Assembly: GCF_003217495.1 (NCBI RefSeq)
Contig: NZ_QJSW01000005.1
Span: 124,001 to 188,000, forward strand
DNA from: Paenibacillus barcinonensis
GTDB lineage: Bacteria > Bacillota > Bacilli > Paenibacillales > Paenibacillaceae
Direction of reading: 5' to 3'
Length of the DNA stretch: 64,000 nt
In this document: piece by piece, positions 18,751 to 28,041 of the stretch
Numbering within the stretch: the first letter of the stretch is position 1
Layout: every line of letters begins with the position of its first letter
Notes under the pieces: generated by a model
Database searches by the model: none
Told to the model about the DNA's origin: nothing
Seen by the model: the letters and a program-made list of their open reading frames with translations, nothing else
Program-made: the position numbers and the translations under genes

Positions 18751-20301
18751 ATGACGGACATCATTCTTGAAATGAAGAACATCACCAAAACATTTCCCGG
18801 TGTCAAAGCGCTGGAAAACGTCAACCTGAAGGTGCGGGAAGGCGAGATTCATTCGATATGCGGTGAGAATGGCGCAGGCAAGTCTACGCTGATGAAGGTG
18901 CTGAGCGGGGTATATCCCCATGGAAGCTATGAAGGAGATATTTTGTTCCGCGGTAAAACGTGTGAATTCAAGGATATCAAGCAGAGCGAGGATCTGGGCA
19001 TTGTCATTATCCATCAGGAGCTGGCGCTGATCCCGTATCTCTCGATTGCAGAAAATATATTTCTGGGCAACGAACGTGCCAGCAAAGGCATCGTGAATTG
19101 GAAGGAAACCTTTGTCGGGACACGTGAGCTGCTGGGCAAGGTGGGCTTGAACGAAAATCCGAACACCCTTGTGTCCAGCATCGGGGTAGGCAAGCAGCAA
19201 TTGGTCGAAATTGCGAAAGCGCTCTCCAAAAAAGTACGTCTGCTCATTCTGGATGAGCCAACGGCTGCGCTGAATGAGGATGACAGCGAAAATCTGCTGC
19301 AGCTGATGCTGGAGTTCAAAAAGCAGGGCATTGCCTGTATCCTGATCTCTCATAAGCTGAATGAGGTGTCGAAGGTATCGGATGCGGTGACCATTTTGCG
19401 GGATGGCAAGACGATTGAAACGCTCGATATGAAGAAGGATAACGTCACCGAGGATCGCATCATCAGTGGAATGGTTGGACGGGACCTGACGAGTCGTTAT
19501 CCTGAACGTCATGCAACGATTGGTGATGTGGTGCTGGAAGTGAAGGATTGGACGGTGTATCACGAGCATCAGGCCGAGCGCAAGGTGCTGGATCAGATCA
19601 ATCTGAACATCCGACGTGGAGAGATTGTAGGCATTGCTGGATTGATGGGGGCTGGACGTACGGAGCTGGCAATGAGCATTTTCGGCAAATCGTACGGACG
19701 TAACATCTCGGGACAGCTGATCAAGGATGGCAAGCCGATTCAGAACAACAGTGTGACAGAGGCGATTCAGAATGGCTTTGCTTATGTGACGGAGGATCGC
19801 AAGGAATACGGACTTATTCTGATGGATGATATCAAACGTAACATTTCACTCACCGGACTAGGCAAGCTGACTCGCAATGCGGTTGTAAACGAGCAAGAGG
19901 AAGTGCTGGTTGCGGAAGAGATGAAAAAAAGCATGAACATTAAAGCGCCGAACATCCTGCAGAAAACCGGAAATCTGAGCGGGGGCAACCAGCAGAAGGT
20001 AGTACTGAGCAAATGGATCTTTGCTGGGCCTGATATTCTGATTCTGGATGAGCCCACACGCGGAATCGACGTAGGGGCCAAGTTCGAAATTTATACGATT
20101 ATCCATAAGCTTGCTGCCGAAGGCAAGGGTGTGCTGGTAATTTCATCCGAGCTGCCGGAGGTTCTGGGCCTGTGCGACCGGATCTATGTAATGAATGCCG
20201 GGAAGATCACGGGTGAAGTCAGCCGGGAGCAGGCGTCACAGGAAACACTGATGAGATATATGACCAAGTCTGGAGGCGGTAAGCATGGAAACGGTAACTA
20301 A
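18751..20301 (+). CDS. mmsA: Multiple-sugar ABC transporter ATPase MmsA
   Basis: This 516-residue protein has two fused nucleotide-binding domains, as in XylG/AraG/MmsA. The first has Walker [10 protein letters not shown] (about 37-45), signature [15 protein letters not shown] and Walker B LLILDEP. The second has a relaxed Walker [10 protein letters not shown], as usual in this family, with signature [14 protein letters not shown] and Walker B ILILDEP. It powers import of the sugar delivered by ChvE through MmsB. An AGGAAAGGAG site precedes the ATG, and the gene overlaps mmsB by 17 bases. Confidence 0.93.
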   Translation: MTDIILEMKNITKTFPGVKALENVNLKVREGEIHSICGENGAGKSTLMKVLSGVYPHGSYEGDILFRGKTCEFKDIKQSEDLGIVIIHQELALIPYLSIAENIFLGNERASKGIVNWKETFVGTRELLGKVGLNENPNTLVSSIGVGKQQLVEIAKALSKKVRLLILDEPTAALNEDDSENLLQLMLEFKKQGIACILISHKLNEVSKVSDAVTILRDGKTIETLDMKKDNVTEDRIISGMVGRDLTSRYPERHATIGDVVLEVKDWTVYHEHQAERKVLDQINLNIRRGEIVGIAGLMGAGRTELAMSIFGKSYGRNISGQLIKDGKPIQNNSVTEAIQNGFAYVTEDRKEYGLILMDDIKRNISLTGLGKLTRNAVVNEQEEVLVAEEMKKSMNIKAPNILQKTGNLSGGNQQKVVLSKWIFAGPDILILDEPTRGIDVGAKFEIYTIIHKLAAEGKGVLVISSELPEVLGLCDRIYVMNAGKITGEVSREQASQETLMRYMTKSGGGKHGNGN

Positions 20302-21448
20302 ACTGTTCAAAAATAATATACGTCAATATGGCATGATCATTGCCCTTGTTGTCATAATGCTTTTGTTCGAGGTGCTGACAAACGGGCTGTTGCTCAAGCC
20401 GATCAATATTACAAACCTGATTTTGCAAAATAGTTACATTTTGGTCCTCGCCATTGGTATGGTGCTAGTAATCATTACAGGACATATTGACTTGTCCGTC
20501 GGTTCGATTGCGGCCTTTGTCGGAGCTGTAGCCGCCATTATGATGGTGGATTGGCAGCTTCCTGCCTGGCTTGCGGTTATTGCTTCCCTGCTGGTGGGTG
20601 CACTGATTGGTGCATGGCAGGGCTTCTGGATCGCGTATGTACGGATTCCTGCCTTTATAGTGACGCTGGCAGGTATGCTGCTGTTCCGTGGTTTGACCAT
20701 GATTGTGCTTGAAGGGCAGTCCATCTCTCCTTTTCCTGGCGGATTCCAGAAAATCAGCTCCGGTTTCCTGCCGGATGTTCAATTCTCGGGTCTGGGTCTG
20801 GTGTCCATCATCGTGGGGATTGTACTTACGATCTGGTACATCATTAATGAACTGCGGGAACGTGCATCCCAGCGCAAATATGGCTTCGAGGTTGTATCTC
20901 AAGGGCTGTTCCTGCTCAAGCTGATTGTGGTCGCTGCGGTCACGAACCTGTTTACGTTTGTACTCGCAAGTTATGCGGGAATTCCGAATATTCTCGTGCT
21001 CTTGTTTGTACTGATTGTGGTGTACTCCTTTGTGATGAATCGTACTGTGATGGGACGACATGTGTATGCACTCGGTGGCAATGAGAAGGCGGCAGGACTG
21101 TCCGGGGTGAAAACGAAAAAAGTTACCTTCTGGGTATTCGTGAACATGGGTACATTGGCAGCTGTATCCGGCCTGATCTTCGCCGCACGTCTCAATGCGG
21201 CTACGCCAAGAGCGGGTACGAACTTTGAGCTGGATGCTATTGCGGCCTGCTTCATCGGTGGAGCGTCGGCTTCGGGTGGAATCGGAACGGTATTTGGTGC
21301 GATCATCGGTGGTCTGGTTATGGGTGTGCTGAACAACGGGATGTCGTTGATCGGTCTAGGCATCGACTGGCAGCAGGGAATCAAGGGCTTGGTGCTGCTC
21401 TTGGCGGTAGCCTTTGATATCTATAACAAAAATAAAAGAGCGGCTTAA
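20285..21448 (+). CDS. mmsB: Multiple-sugar ABC transporter permease MmsB
   Basis: This 387-residue permease of the BPD_transp_2 type has about ten membrane helices, the [13 protein letters not shown] segment typical of ribose/xylose permeases, and [21 protein letters not shown] near the C-terminus. The extra cytoplasmic or soluble loop around 185-215 ([16 protein letters not shown]) is characteristic of the XylH/GguB/MmsB branch. It ends the chvE operon, with a terminator at 21522-21550. Confidence 0.93.
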   Translation: METVTKLFKNNIRQYGMIIALVVIMLLFEVLTNGLLLKPINITNLILQNSYILVLAIGMVLVIITGHIDLSVGSIAAFVGAVAAIMMVDWQLPAWLAVIASLLVGALIGAWQGFWIAYVRIPAFIVTLAGMLLFRGLTMIVLEGQSISPFPGGFQKISSGFLPDVQFSGLGLVSIIVGIVLTIWYIINELRERASQRKYGFEVVSQGLFLLKLIVVAAVTNLFTFVLASYAGIPNILVLLFVLIVVYSFVMNRTVMGRHVYALGGNEKAAGLSGVKTKKVTFWVFVNMGTLAAVSGLIFAARLNAATPRAGTNFELDAIAACFIGGASASGGIGTVFGAIIGGLVMGVLNNGMSLIGLGIDWQQGIKGLVLLLAVAFDIYNKNKRAA

Positions 21449-21521
21449 ATGTAGCGCCCGGAAAAAATGAGCTGATGAATAAACGAGCTCTGCTGATATG
21501 GAAGGCAATATGAAGTTAGCG

Positions 21522-21550
21522 AAAAGGCTTGGCGTGTGCCAAGCCTTTTT
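21522..21550. terminator. Terminator between mmsB and convergent mgtE
   Basis: AAAAGGCTTGGC and GCCAAGCCTTTTT form a strong stem with A and T flanks on both sides, so it could work in both directions. Confidence 0.85.
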
Positions 21551-21615
21551 GTCTTTGTTTTTTTATAGCAATCTAAAATGTCCACGTGTCCTTCTCTACG
21601 ATTGGAGCGTATTTT

Positions 21616-22986
21616 CTACATCAGCGCACCTATGAAACGGGTGGCGATGCCAAAGTAGATAAATAGCGACAGAATATCGTTCAACGTTGTAATCAACGGG
21701 CCGGAAGCGACAGCAGGATCGACCTTGAAGCGGCTGAGCAGGAGCGGAATGCATGTGCCTGTCAGTGTGCCGATGATCAACGTAAAGAACAGGGACACAC
21801 CGATAATCATACCGAGCAGCCAGTCGCCTTGCCAGATATATGCGATTACCGTAATCAGCAAGCCGCAGACCAGACCGATCATCATGCCGACTTTAACCTC
21901 ACGTATAATCAGAGCAAGCACCGTTGCTCTGTCCAGCTTGCGTCCGATCAGCCCGCGTACCACAACAGCGAGCGACTGCGTTCCCGTATTTCCCGTCATT
22001 CCGGCAATCATGGGCATGAAGAATGCAAGCGCAACAACCTGATTCAATGTATCCTCAAAAAAGTCCACAATGCTTCCCGAGATCAGGCCGATCAATAGCA
22101 GCAAAATAAGCCAGGGCAACCTGCGTCTGACCGCAACAAGCGGTTTGGTGTCAAAGTCAATATCCTTGCTGCCGCCGCCCATTTTGGCGAGGTCTTCACT
22201 TGCTTCATCCATGATGATGTCAATGACGTCATCCATCTGGATGATTCCGCACAGTCGGTTGTTCTCATCTACAACCGGGAGAGCCATGAATTCGTAGCGT
22301 TGAAGCAGTTGAGCCGCTTCCTCCTGGTCCATATCTACAGTGGCGTGGATGACCCGTCTGGTCATCAATTCCTCAACCTTGCTGTTGTCATCGGCCAGAG
22401 CAAGAGAGCGATAACTGACGACACCAGCCAGCTTGCCTTCATTGTCAGTGACATAGAGGTAGCTTGAGGCAGAGAGATGTAAGGTGCCTTGGGACTGTCT
22501 GAGTGCTTCCTTCGCTGTATCGTGGGTGAACAGGGTACGATAACGGTCCGTCATCATCCGTCCAGCCGTTTCCGGTGGATAGCTGAGCACGGAGCGGATA
22601 ATCGCCGAATGATCCAGATTCATGCTGGCTAACAATTCTTCCCTGCGTCTCGGGGGCAGATCATGCATGAAGCGAATGAGGTCGCCTTTATCCATCTGCT
22701 GCATGACCTCCAGCGTTCGTTCCGGTCCGAGCTGTTCAAAAAGCTCGACTTGCTCGTGCAGCTTCAGGTTTTCGGCAAGATCAGCCAGCGTATCCGGCTT
22801 GAATAGAAGAAGAAAGCGATTTTTGTCGTCTTCCGGGAACTTTTTATAGATGAGTGAAAGATCATAGGGACGCAGTTCCTTCACAATTTTATAGAATTCC
22901 GGCAGATTCCGGGACTGCACATGCTGCGTAAGCTGCGCGGTGATTTCCTCAAGGGAAAGCTCGTTATTGTTTTGAGAACCGTTCAT
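21616..22986 (-). CDS. mgtE: Magnesium transporter MgtE
   Basis: The protein has 456 residues from the ATG at 22986, which has AAAGGAG 7 bases before it; a longer frame from 23052 has no ribosome site. It shows the MgtE order: an N-terminal helical domain (about 20-125, LFEQLGPERTLEVMQQMDKG), two CBS domains (about 135-250, YLYVTDNEGKLAGVVSYRSL and MALPVVDENNRLCGIIQMDD), and five membrane helices with the pore segment PMIAGMTGNTGTQSLAVVVR. It imports Mg2+ and is gated by cytoplasmic Mg2+ on the N and CBS domains. I see no M-box riboswitch upstream. Confidence 0.95.
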   Translation of the reverse strand: MNGSQNNNELSLEEITAQLTQHVQSRNLPEFYKIVKELRPYDLSLIYKKFPEDDKNRFLLLFKPDTLADLAENLKLHEQVELFEQLGPERTLEVMQQMDKGDLIRFMHDLPPRRREELLASMNLDHSAIIRSVLSYPPETAGRMMTDRYRTLFTHDTAKEALRQSQGTLHLSASSYLYVTDNEGKLAGVVSYRSLALADDNSKVEELMTRRVIHATVDMDQEEAAQLLQRYEFMALPVVDENNRLCGIIQMDDVIDIIMDEASEDLAKMGGGSKDIDFDTKPLVAVRRRLPWLILLLLIGLISGSIVDFFEDTLNQVVALAFFMPMIAGMTGNTGTQSLAVVVRGLIGRKLDRATVLALIIREVKVGMMIGLVCGLLITVIAYIWQGDWLLGMIIGVSLFFTLIIGTLTGTCIPLLLSRFKVDPAVASGPLITTLNDILSLFIYFGIATRFIGALM

Positions 22987-23187
22987 ATCGACACTCCTTT
23001 CCTGAATGGTAAGCTTCATATTTTTAAACGGAAACGATCTGTTCCTAAACAATGGTACATCTCCAAAGGGGATGGAGGTATATTGAAATCTTGCTCAAAC
23101 ATTCGAGATAGGCTTACAAACGGAAGCGCTCAGGATATACTTGTGCTACAGCTTTTACAATAAACCGATGTGGAGGTCGTCAGTCAT

Positions 23188-23910
23188 TTGGAAAAAGATA
23201 TCCGAACACAATTGCACAGTCTGGCTGAGCCGGAATACCAGAAATTTGCGGCATCCCTTATCCCGAATATATCCAATGTAATGGGTGTGCGATTACCCGC
23301 AGTTCGCAAAATAGCCAAACAAATTGCTGCAGGAGACTGGCGGGCGTATCTGGATACGGCAGAAGATGAATATTTTGAAGAAGTGATGCTGCAAGGCATG
23401 GTCATTGGTCATGTGCAGGCAGAGCTGGATGAGCTGCTGACACGTATTTCGGCTTTTGTGCCCAAGATCGACAATTGGTCGGTGTGCGACAGCTTCTGTG
23501 CCGGGTTGAAATATACGAAAGTGCATCAAGAAGCGATGTGGAACTTTATACAGCCTTATTTGAAATCCGATCAGGAATATGAAATCCGCTTTGGTGTAGT
23601 TATGCTGCTGAACTTTTATCTGGAGGAGCCTTATATTTATCAGGTGTTACCGCTACTTGATCAGATTAAACATGAGGCCTATTATGTGAAAATGGCAGTA
23701 GCCTGGGCAATCTCGATTGCTTATGTGAAGCAGCCTGAAGCAACGATGCTGTTTTTGCGGCACAATACGCTCGATGATTTTACGTACAACAAGGCACTGC
23801 AGAAGATTACGGAATCGTACCGTGTAACGCCAGAGGACAAGCAAGTGATACGAAGCATGAAACGCAAGGTAAACAAACAGACCAATACACGGAAACAGAC
23901 AACCCCCTGA
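23188..23910 (+). CDS. DNA alkylation repair protein, AlkD-like HEAT-repeat family
   Basis: The product is 240 residues, all helical. The N-terminal pattern LHSLAEPEYQKFAASLIPN then VMGVRLPAVRKIAKQIAAGDW is that of AlkC/AlkD-like DNA glycosylases built from HEAT repeats. The middle contains IDNWSVCDSFCAGLKYTK, equivalent to the NWDLVD region that carries the catalytic Trp and Asp in AlkD (W and D appear conserved). These enzymes excise bulky or alkylated purines. The TTG at 23188 is preferred because GGAGGT lies 10 bases upstream; a GTG at 23170 overlaps it. An Ogt gene follows 40 bases later. Confidence 0.85.
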   Translation: MEKDIRTQLHSLAEPEYQKFAASLIPNISNVMGVRLPAVRKIAKQIAAGDWRAYLDTAEDEYFEEVMLQGMVIGHVQAELDELLTRISAFVPKIDNWSVCDSFCAGLKYTKVHQEAMWNFIQPYLKSDQEYEIRFGVVMLLNFYLEEPYIYQVLPLLDQIKHEAYYVKMAVAWAISIAYVKQPEATMLFLRHNTLDDFTYNKALQKITESYRVTPEDKQVIRSMKRKVNKQTNTRKQTTP

Positions 23911-23950
23911 CTTAATACTAATACAAGGGAGAAGAGAAGGTGAATATGTG

Positions 23951-24505
23951 ATGAGGCAAAAGATGATGTATACCACGATGCAGCTCGACGGTCGCTCATG
24001 GAGTCTGCTTGCCACCGAAAAGGGACTGTGCCGGATCGTTATGCCGAATGAAACGCTGGAGGACTGGCAGGGGTGGATCAGCAAAATTGCACCGGGAGCT
24101 GAGCTGGAAGCGAATGAGCAAGCGTTACAACAGACCGGCATGATGGACTGGCTGTCATCCTATTTTGCAGGAGAAAGGACAGCCTTCACGGAGGATATTC
24201 CGCTTGACCTGATGGGCACCGAATTCCAGCGACAGGTATGGAAGGCAATTGGGCATGTGCCGTATGGCGAGACACGTACGTATGGAGATATTGCTGCCGC
24301 GATTGACCGGCCTTCGGCTGTGCGGGCTGTAGGTGCGGCGAACGGGGCGAACCCTATTCCCTTGTTGCTGCCATGTCATCGCATCATTGGTGCCAATCGC
24401 AAGCTGACGGGCTTTCGCGGTGGTCTGGAGATGAAGCGCAGGCTGCTGGATATCGAACAGATTCAAGGTGTAGCCGACGGAGGACATGCGAGGTTTGAAT
24501 TTTAG
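23951..24505 (+). CDS. ogt: Methylated-DNA-protein-cysteine methyltransferase (Ogt)
   Basis: This 184-residue protein has an N-terminal ribonuclease-like domain and the C-terminal alkyltransferase domain: EFQRQVWKAIGHVPYGETRTYGD, then PSAVRAVGAANGANPIPLL and the acceptor motif PCHR, whose cysteine takes the methyl group from O6-methylguanine. It repairs DNA in a suicidal reaction. The ATG at 23951 has AAGGTG 8 bases upstream. Its place right after the AlkD-like gene makes a small alkylation-repair operon. Confidence 0.93.
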   Translation: MRQKMMYTTMQLDGRSWSLLATEKGLCRIVMPNETLEDWQGWISKIAPGAELEANEQALQQTGMMDWLSSYFAGERTAFTEDIPLDLMGTEFQRQVWKAIGHVPYGETRTYGDIAAAIDRPSAVRAVGAANGANPIPLLLPCHRIIGANRKLTGFRGGLEMKRRLLDIEQIQGVADGGHARFEF

Positions 24506-24529
24506 TATATATAAAGAGGTGAACGATCT

Positions 24530-25762
24530 ATGCAAAAGACATATTGGCTGACAAGCGTCGTTCTGGAACAAGGGTACATCCGTGATGGGGCAGAGGTAAT
24601 AGGTACACAAACAGGACTTGCACATCTGCGGATTGAAAACGGAGTGATCGCAGCCGTTGTAGACGGTAGTGAGCAACTGACGGATGATCTGCCGCGAATA
24701 GATGGCAAAGGGCTGCTTCTGTTGCCTTCGTTTGAGGAAGCGCATATTCATCTGGATAAAACCTATTTTGATGGCCCGTGGAGAGCAGTAAGAGGGATCT
24801 CCAGCATCTTTGACCGCATGGAGGAGGAGAAGGTGCTGCTGCCCAAACTGCTGCCCGAGGGCAGACGTCAGGCAGAAAGCATTCTTGCTTTGATTCAATC
24901 GTATGGCTCCACGCATGTTCGTGCACATTGCAACATTGAACCGGTCAGCGGGCTGCGGCGGTTAGAAGTTACGAGACAGGCACTTGATCGATATGCAGGC
25001 AGGTTATCTTCGGAGATCGTTGCATTTCCGCAGCATGGGCTGTACCACTCAAACTCGGTGAAGCTTATGGGACAAGCCATGACTGAAGGTGCAACTCATG
25101 TTGGTGGACTCGATCCTTATACTGTAGATGAGAACATGGAGAGATCGTTGCATACGATGATTGAGCTCGCAGTGAAGCATCGGGCGGGTATGGATATGCA
25201 TCTGCATGATAGTGGAGAAGCTGGCAAGCAGACCTTGCTTGAGCTTGTCAGATTGACGGAAGAAGCAGGACTTCATGGTCAGGTTACGGTCAGTCATGCG
25301 TTCTGGTTTGCCAGTGCACCACCGCAGGAGGCCGAAGAAATGGCGGGTCGAATGGCATCACTGGGCATGAGTGTGGCTTCAACCGTTCCGATTGGCAAGA
25401 CGATGATGCCGCTGCCGATGCTGCGGCAAGCAGGTGTTAACGTGAAGCTGGCAACGGACAGTCTGACGGATCACTGGTCACCGTTTGGCAGCGGCGATAT
25501 GCTGGAGAAGGCTGGTCGGTTCGCTGAGTTGTATGGATACAGTGACGAGTTCTCTTTGTCACAGTCGCTGGCCGTGATTACAGGCGGAGTGACACCGCTG
25601 AATGCAGCAGGGGAGAGGGTCTGGCCGAAGGCTGGTGATCCGGCGAGCTTTGTGCTGGTGCGTGCGAGTTGTGCGGCAGAAGCGGTTGCACGGCGGGCTG
25701 AGAGAGAGTCTGTGTGGTATCAAGGCCAGAGGGTGAGCGTGAAAAAAGAACAACCTACCTGA
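24530..25762 (+). CDS. Cytosine-deaminase-like metal-dependent amidohydrolase
   Basis: This 410-residue protein has a TIM-barrel amidohydrolase with the metal-binding H72-x-H74 in EEAHIHLDKTYF, further His in VRAHCNIEP, DMHLHDSG and VSHAFWF, and Asp in KLATDSLTDHWSPFGSGDM. This order matches the CodA/cytosine deaminase-like branch, acting on a ring or hydantoin-type amide. The true substrate is not visible. AAAGAGGTG precedes the ATG, and it starts 25 bases after ogt, so it is likely the third gene of that operon. The connection to DNA repair could be through damaged bases or could be accidental. Confidence 0.85.
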   Translation: MQKTYWLTSVVLEQGYIRDGAEVIGTQTGLAHLRIENGVIAAVVDGSEQLTDDLPRIDGKGLLLLPSFEEAHIHLDKTYFDGPWRAVRGISSIFDRMEEEKVLLPKLLPEGRRQAESILALIQSYGSTHVRAHCNIEPVSGLRRLEVTRQALDRYAGRLSSEIVAFPQHGLYHSNSVKLMGQAMTEGATHVGGLDPYTVDENMERSLHTMIELAVKHRAGMDMHLHDSGEAGKQTLLELVRLTEEAGLHGQVTVSHAFWFASAPPQEAEEMAGRMASLGMSVASTVPIGKTMMPLPMLRQAGVNVKLATDSLTDHWSPFGSGDMLEKAGRFAELYGYSDEFSLSQSLAVITGGVTPLNAAGERVWPKAGDPASFVLVRASCAAEAVARRAERESVWYQGQRVSVKKEQPT

Positions 25763-25812
25763 AACTTACCATACTAAAGCTTGAATGATAAATTGGATAC
25801 AGCCCAAAGAGT

Positions 25813-25838
25813 GAGCTGCGGATACCGCGGCTTTTTTG
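25813..25838 (+). terminator. Rho-independent terminator
   Basis: AGCTGCGG and CCGCGGCT form an 8-base stem followed by TTTTTT, just after the amidohydrolase gene. Confidence 0.8.
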
Positions 25839-25941
25839 CATGCCATGGGATAAGCGTGGTCATCAGAGGTAGAGGAAGAAATTATACGCAGATACCACAT
25901 TTTGGGTTATGATAGATGAGATTCCAACATAAAGGAGAGCT

Positions 25942-26352
25942 ATGCACATGAACATTGAATATGCCTTACAGACAGACTACACCTACATCGTTGAAAAGGA
26001 TCGGCATATTCATCAGGGGATGGTCGAACCCAAGATAAAGGAGAAGGAAATCTACATCCTCTGGGAAGGCGAAGCAAGGATCGGGTGGATGAGATATGGC
26101 TATTTTTGGGATAACATGCCCTTTATGAATATGATCTGGTTGGAAGAGCCGTATCGTGGTCACGGATTAGGGCGGCTGGTTGTGCAGCATTGGGAAAATG
26201 AAATGAAACAAAAGGGTTTTGATATCGTCATGACCTCCACACAGTCGGATGAGCAGGCACAGCATTTTTATCGGAAAATGGGCTATGTTGATGCAGGCGC
26301 ACTCCTGCTGGACACTCAGCCGCTGGAAGTCATACTGATCAAAAGAATCTAG
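25942..26352 (+). CDS. GNAT acetyltransferase
   Basis: This is a small 136-residue single-domain GNAT protein. The acetyl-CoA loop is EPYRGHGLGRLVVQHWEN (motif A, Q/RxxGxG/A) and the C-terminal motif B is AQHFYRKMGYVDAG. The acceptor substrate is unknown. AAGGAG precedes the start; ATG at 25942 or 25948 is possible. It is the first of a run of three GNAT genes with short gaps. Confidence 0.85.
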   Translation: MHMNIEYALQTDYTYIVEKDRHIHQGMVEPKIKEKEIYILWEGEARIGWMRYGYFWDNMPFMNMIWLEEPYRGHGLGRLVVQHWENEMKQKGFDIVMTSTQSDEQAQHFYRKMGYVDAGALLLDTQPLEVILIKRI

Positions 26353-26379
26353 GTAGTGACAACTGAAGGAGTGTTGAGT

Positions 26380-26847
26380 ATGAATTATCACATGGAGAAA
26401 CGAGTAACATTACAACGGATAACAGAGGAAAATGAGGAGCAGTGCATCCGTCTTCAACCACGGGAAGATCAGCTGGCACTGGTAGCCAGTAACGCGGATT
26501 CATTAATTCATGCGACCAAGGAAGTCACTTCAAAACCTTACGGGATTTATGCGGGAGATGACATGGTCGGGTTTGCTTTGTTTGATAACGAGATGTATAC
26601 GGATGGGTACTACTGGATTCTTCGTTTTATGATTGATCGGCAATATCAGGGGCAGGGTTATGGCAGAAGCGCTATTCAGGAGATTATTCACATGTTGCAA
26701 GAACGAAGCGACTGTATACAGATCAGAGTATCTCATGTACCTCACAATTTCGCAGCTAATACGCTGTACAAGCGTTGTGGTTTTCAGGAAACGGGTGAAC
26801 GAGAGGATAACGGTGACATTATTTTGAGTTACCAGATGAGAGAATAG
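26380..26847 (+). CDS. GNAT acetyltransferase, BltD/spermidine acetyltransferase-like
   Basis: This 155-residue protein carries MIDRQYQGQGYGRSAIQEII as motif A and ANTLYKRCGFQETGER as motif B. The sequence LASNADSLIHATKE-like opening (LVASNADSLIHA) and TSKPYGIYAGDDMVGFALFD resemble polyamine acetyltransferases such as BltD. The acceptor is inferred from family resemblance only. The ATG at 26380 with GAAGGAG upstream is preferred over a GTG at 26356. Confidence 0.85.
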   Translation: MNYHMEKRVTLQRITEENEEQCIRLQPREDQLALVASNADSLIHATKEVTSKPYGIYAGDDMVGFALFDNEMYTDGYYWILRFMIDRQYQGQGYGRSAIQEIIHMLQERSDCIQIRVSHVPHNFAANTLYKRCGFQETGEREDNGDIILSYQMRE

Positions 26848-26860
26848 GGGGCAGCGGGTC

Positions 26861-27289
26861 ATGATCAGAGAAGCGGAAGCCAGGGATGCGGCAGTTATTG
26901 AAGGCTTGTACAGAGAACTATTGCCCGATCATGTGGGCACGGAAGTGCTTGCTGAACGCATTGAAGAGATCAGATGCCACGAACACAGCTATCTGTTTGT
27001 ATACGAAGTGCAGGATCAGATAGTCGGTACCGCACATTTGCATATTTGCTTGGATGCTCTCGCAGCAAATCGACCGTTTGGTGTGGTGGAGAGGGTTGTT
27101 ATTTCTGACAAGGTGCGGAGCAGGGGATATGGTTCAGAATTGATGAAGCACCTTGAACAGGTATGTGTACAGTTGAACGCCTCGAAGATGCTTCTTGCCA
27201 GCGGTGCCTCCAGGCATGGGGCTCATCACTTCTACACGAAGCTGGGGTATGATGGAGAGTCCAGTAAAGCATTTAAAAAATATCTATAA
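26861..27289 (+). CDS. GNAT acetyltransferase
   Basis: This 142-residue GNAT protein has motif A VISDKVRSRGYGSELMKHLE and motif B GAHHFYTKLGYDGESSKAF. The acceptor is unknown. It begins 14 bases after the preceding GNAT gene, so the three form one transcript. Confidence 0.85.
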   Translation: MIREAEARDAAVIEGLYRELLPDHVGTEVLAERIEEIRCHEHSYLFVYEVQDQIVGTAHLHICLDALAANRPFGVVERVVISDKVRSRGYGSELMKHLEQVCVQLNASKMLLASGASRHGAHHFYTKLGYDGESSKAFKKYL

Positions 27290-27312
27290 CTTTAGGAGAT
27301 ACGTCCAACAAG

Positions 27313-28041
27313 ATGAGAGATAAACACGATCAACTCTTTAATAAAAAATTCATTGCGGTGACGTTTACGCTGCTGCTTATGACGTTATGCTGTCTTTCCA
27401 TCGCCGCATATCTGCGAGCGAAGTCGGGTTCCGGCATGTATGCTTTTCTCAGCTGGGACATGTTTCTGGCGTGGGTTCCACTCCTGATATCATCGCTAAT
27501 GGCATATGTCTCCGGGCGAATGTCCGCCAGACATCGTTTAATCGGTGTAGCTTTGAAAGGCGTATTCGGTCTTGTATGGCTGTTCTTTTTGCCCAATGCG
27601 GCCTATCTGTTTACGGAAATGCTTCATACATTCCGGTATTTTACGGTTCAACCAGGAAATCCATTTTGGTACAGCATGGACTTTTGGTACAGTTTGAGTC
27701 TTACCTTTGGGGTAGCAATCACAGGTTTACTGCTGTCGACGTGCTCCATTATGCAAATTCAACAGGTACTTCATAAGTTTATACATAGGTTAGTCTGCTG
27801 GATCATTGTCGGGGGGATCTTGCTTCTAAGCAGCCTGGGCGTATATATCGGTAGGTTTAATCGCTGGAATTCATGGGATATCGTGTCCAGACCTGGGCAG
27901 ATTGTTATGGATTTGCTGAACGATTTCAAGGCAGAAGACGGTATTCTGCTCGAATTTGTAACACTGCTGTTTGTGGTGCAGGGTTTTCTATATGTCATGA
28001 TTTCACTGCTCAATTTCCAAAGCAAGGAGCTGTCCCGATGA
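27313..28041 (+). CDS. DUF1361 multi-pass membrane protein
   Basis: The protein has 242 residues with about six membrane helices. The segment LVWLFFLPNAAYLFTEMLH matches the most conserved part of DUF1361 (PNAPYLxTDxxH type). A WYSMDFWYSLSLTF helix and the loop GRFNRWNSWDIVSRPGQI follow. The family has no known function. Its stop overlaps the start of the clamp-like gene as ATGA, so the two are translationally coupled. The ribosome site is weak and distant (AGGAG about 13 bases upstream). Confidence 0.85.
   Translation: MRDKHDQLFNKKFIAVTFTLLLMTLCCLSIAAYLRAKSGSGMYAFLSWDMFLAWVPLLISSLMAYVSGRMSARHRLIGVALKGVFGLVWLFFLPNAAYLFTEMLHTFRYFTVQPGNPFWYSMDFWYSLSLTFGVAITGLLLSTCSIMQIQQVLHKFIHRLVCWIIVGGILLLSSLGVYIGRFNRWNSWDIVSRPGQIVMDLLNDFKAEDGILLEFVTLLFVVQGFLYVMISLLNFQSKELSR

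Noticed and set aside
22987-23187. Mg2+ riboswitch upstream of mgtE
   Set aside because: The leader is too short between mgtE and the divergent gene and shows no conserved M-box core.
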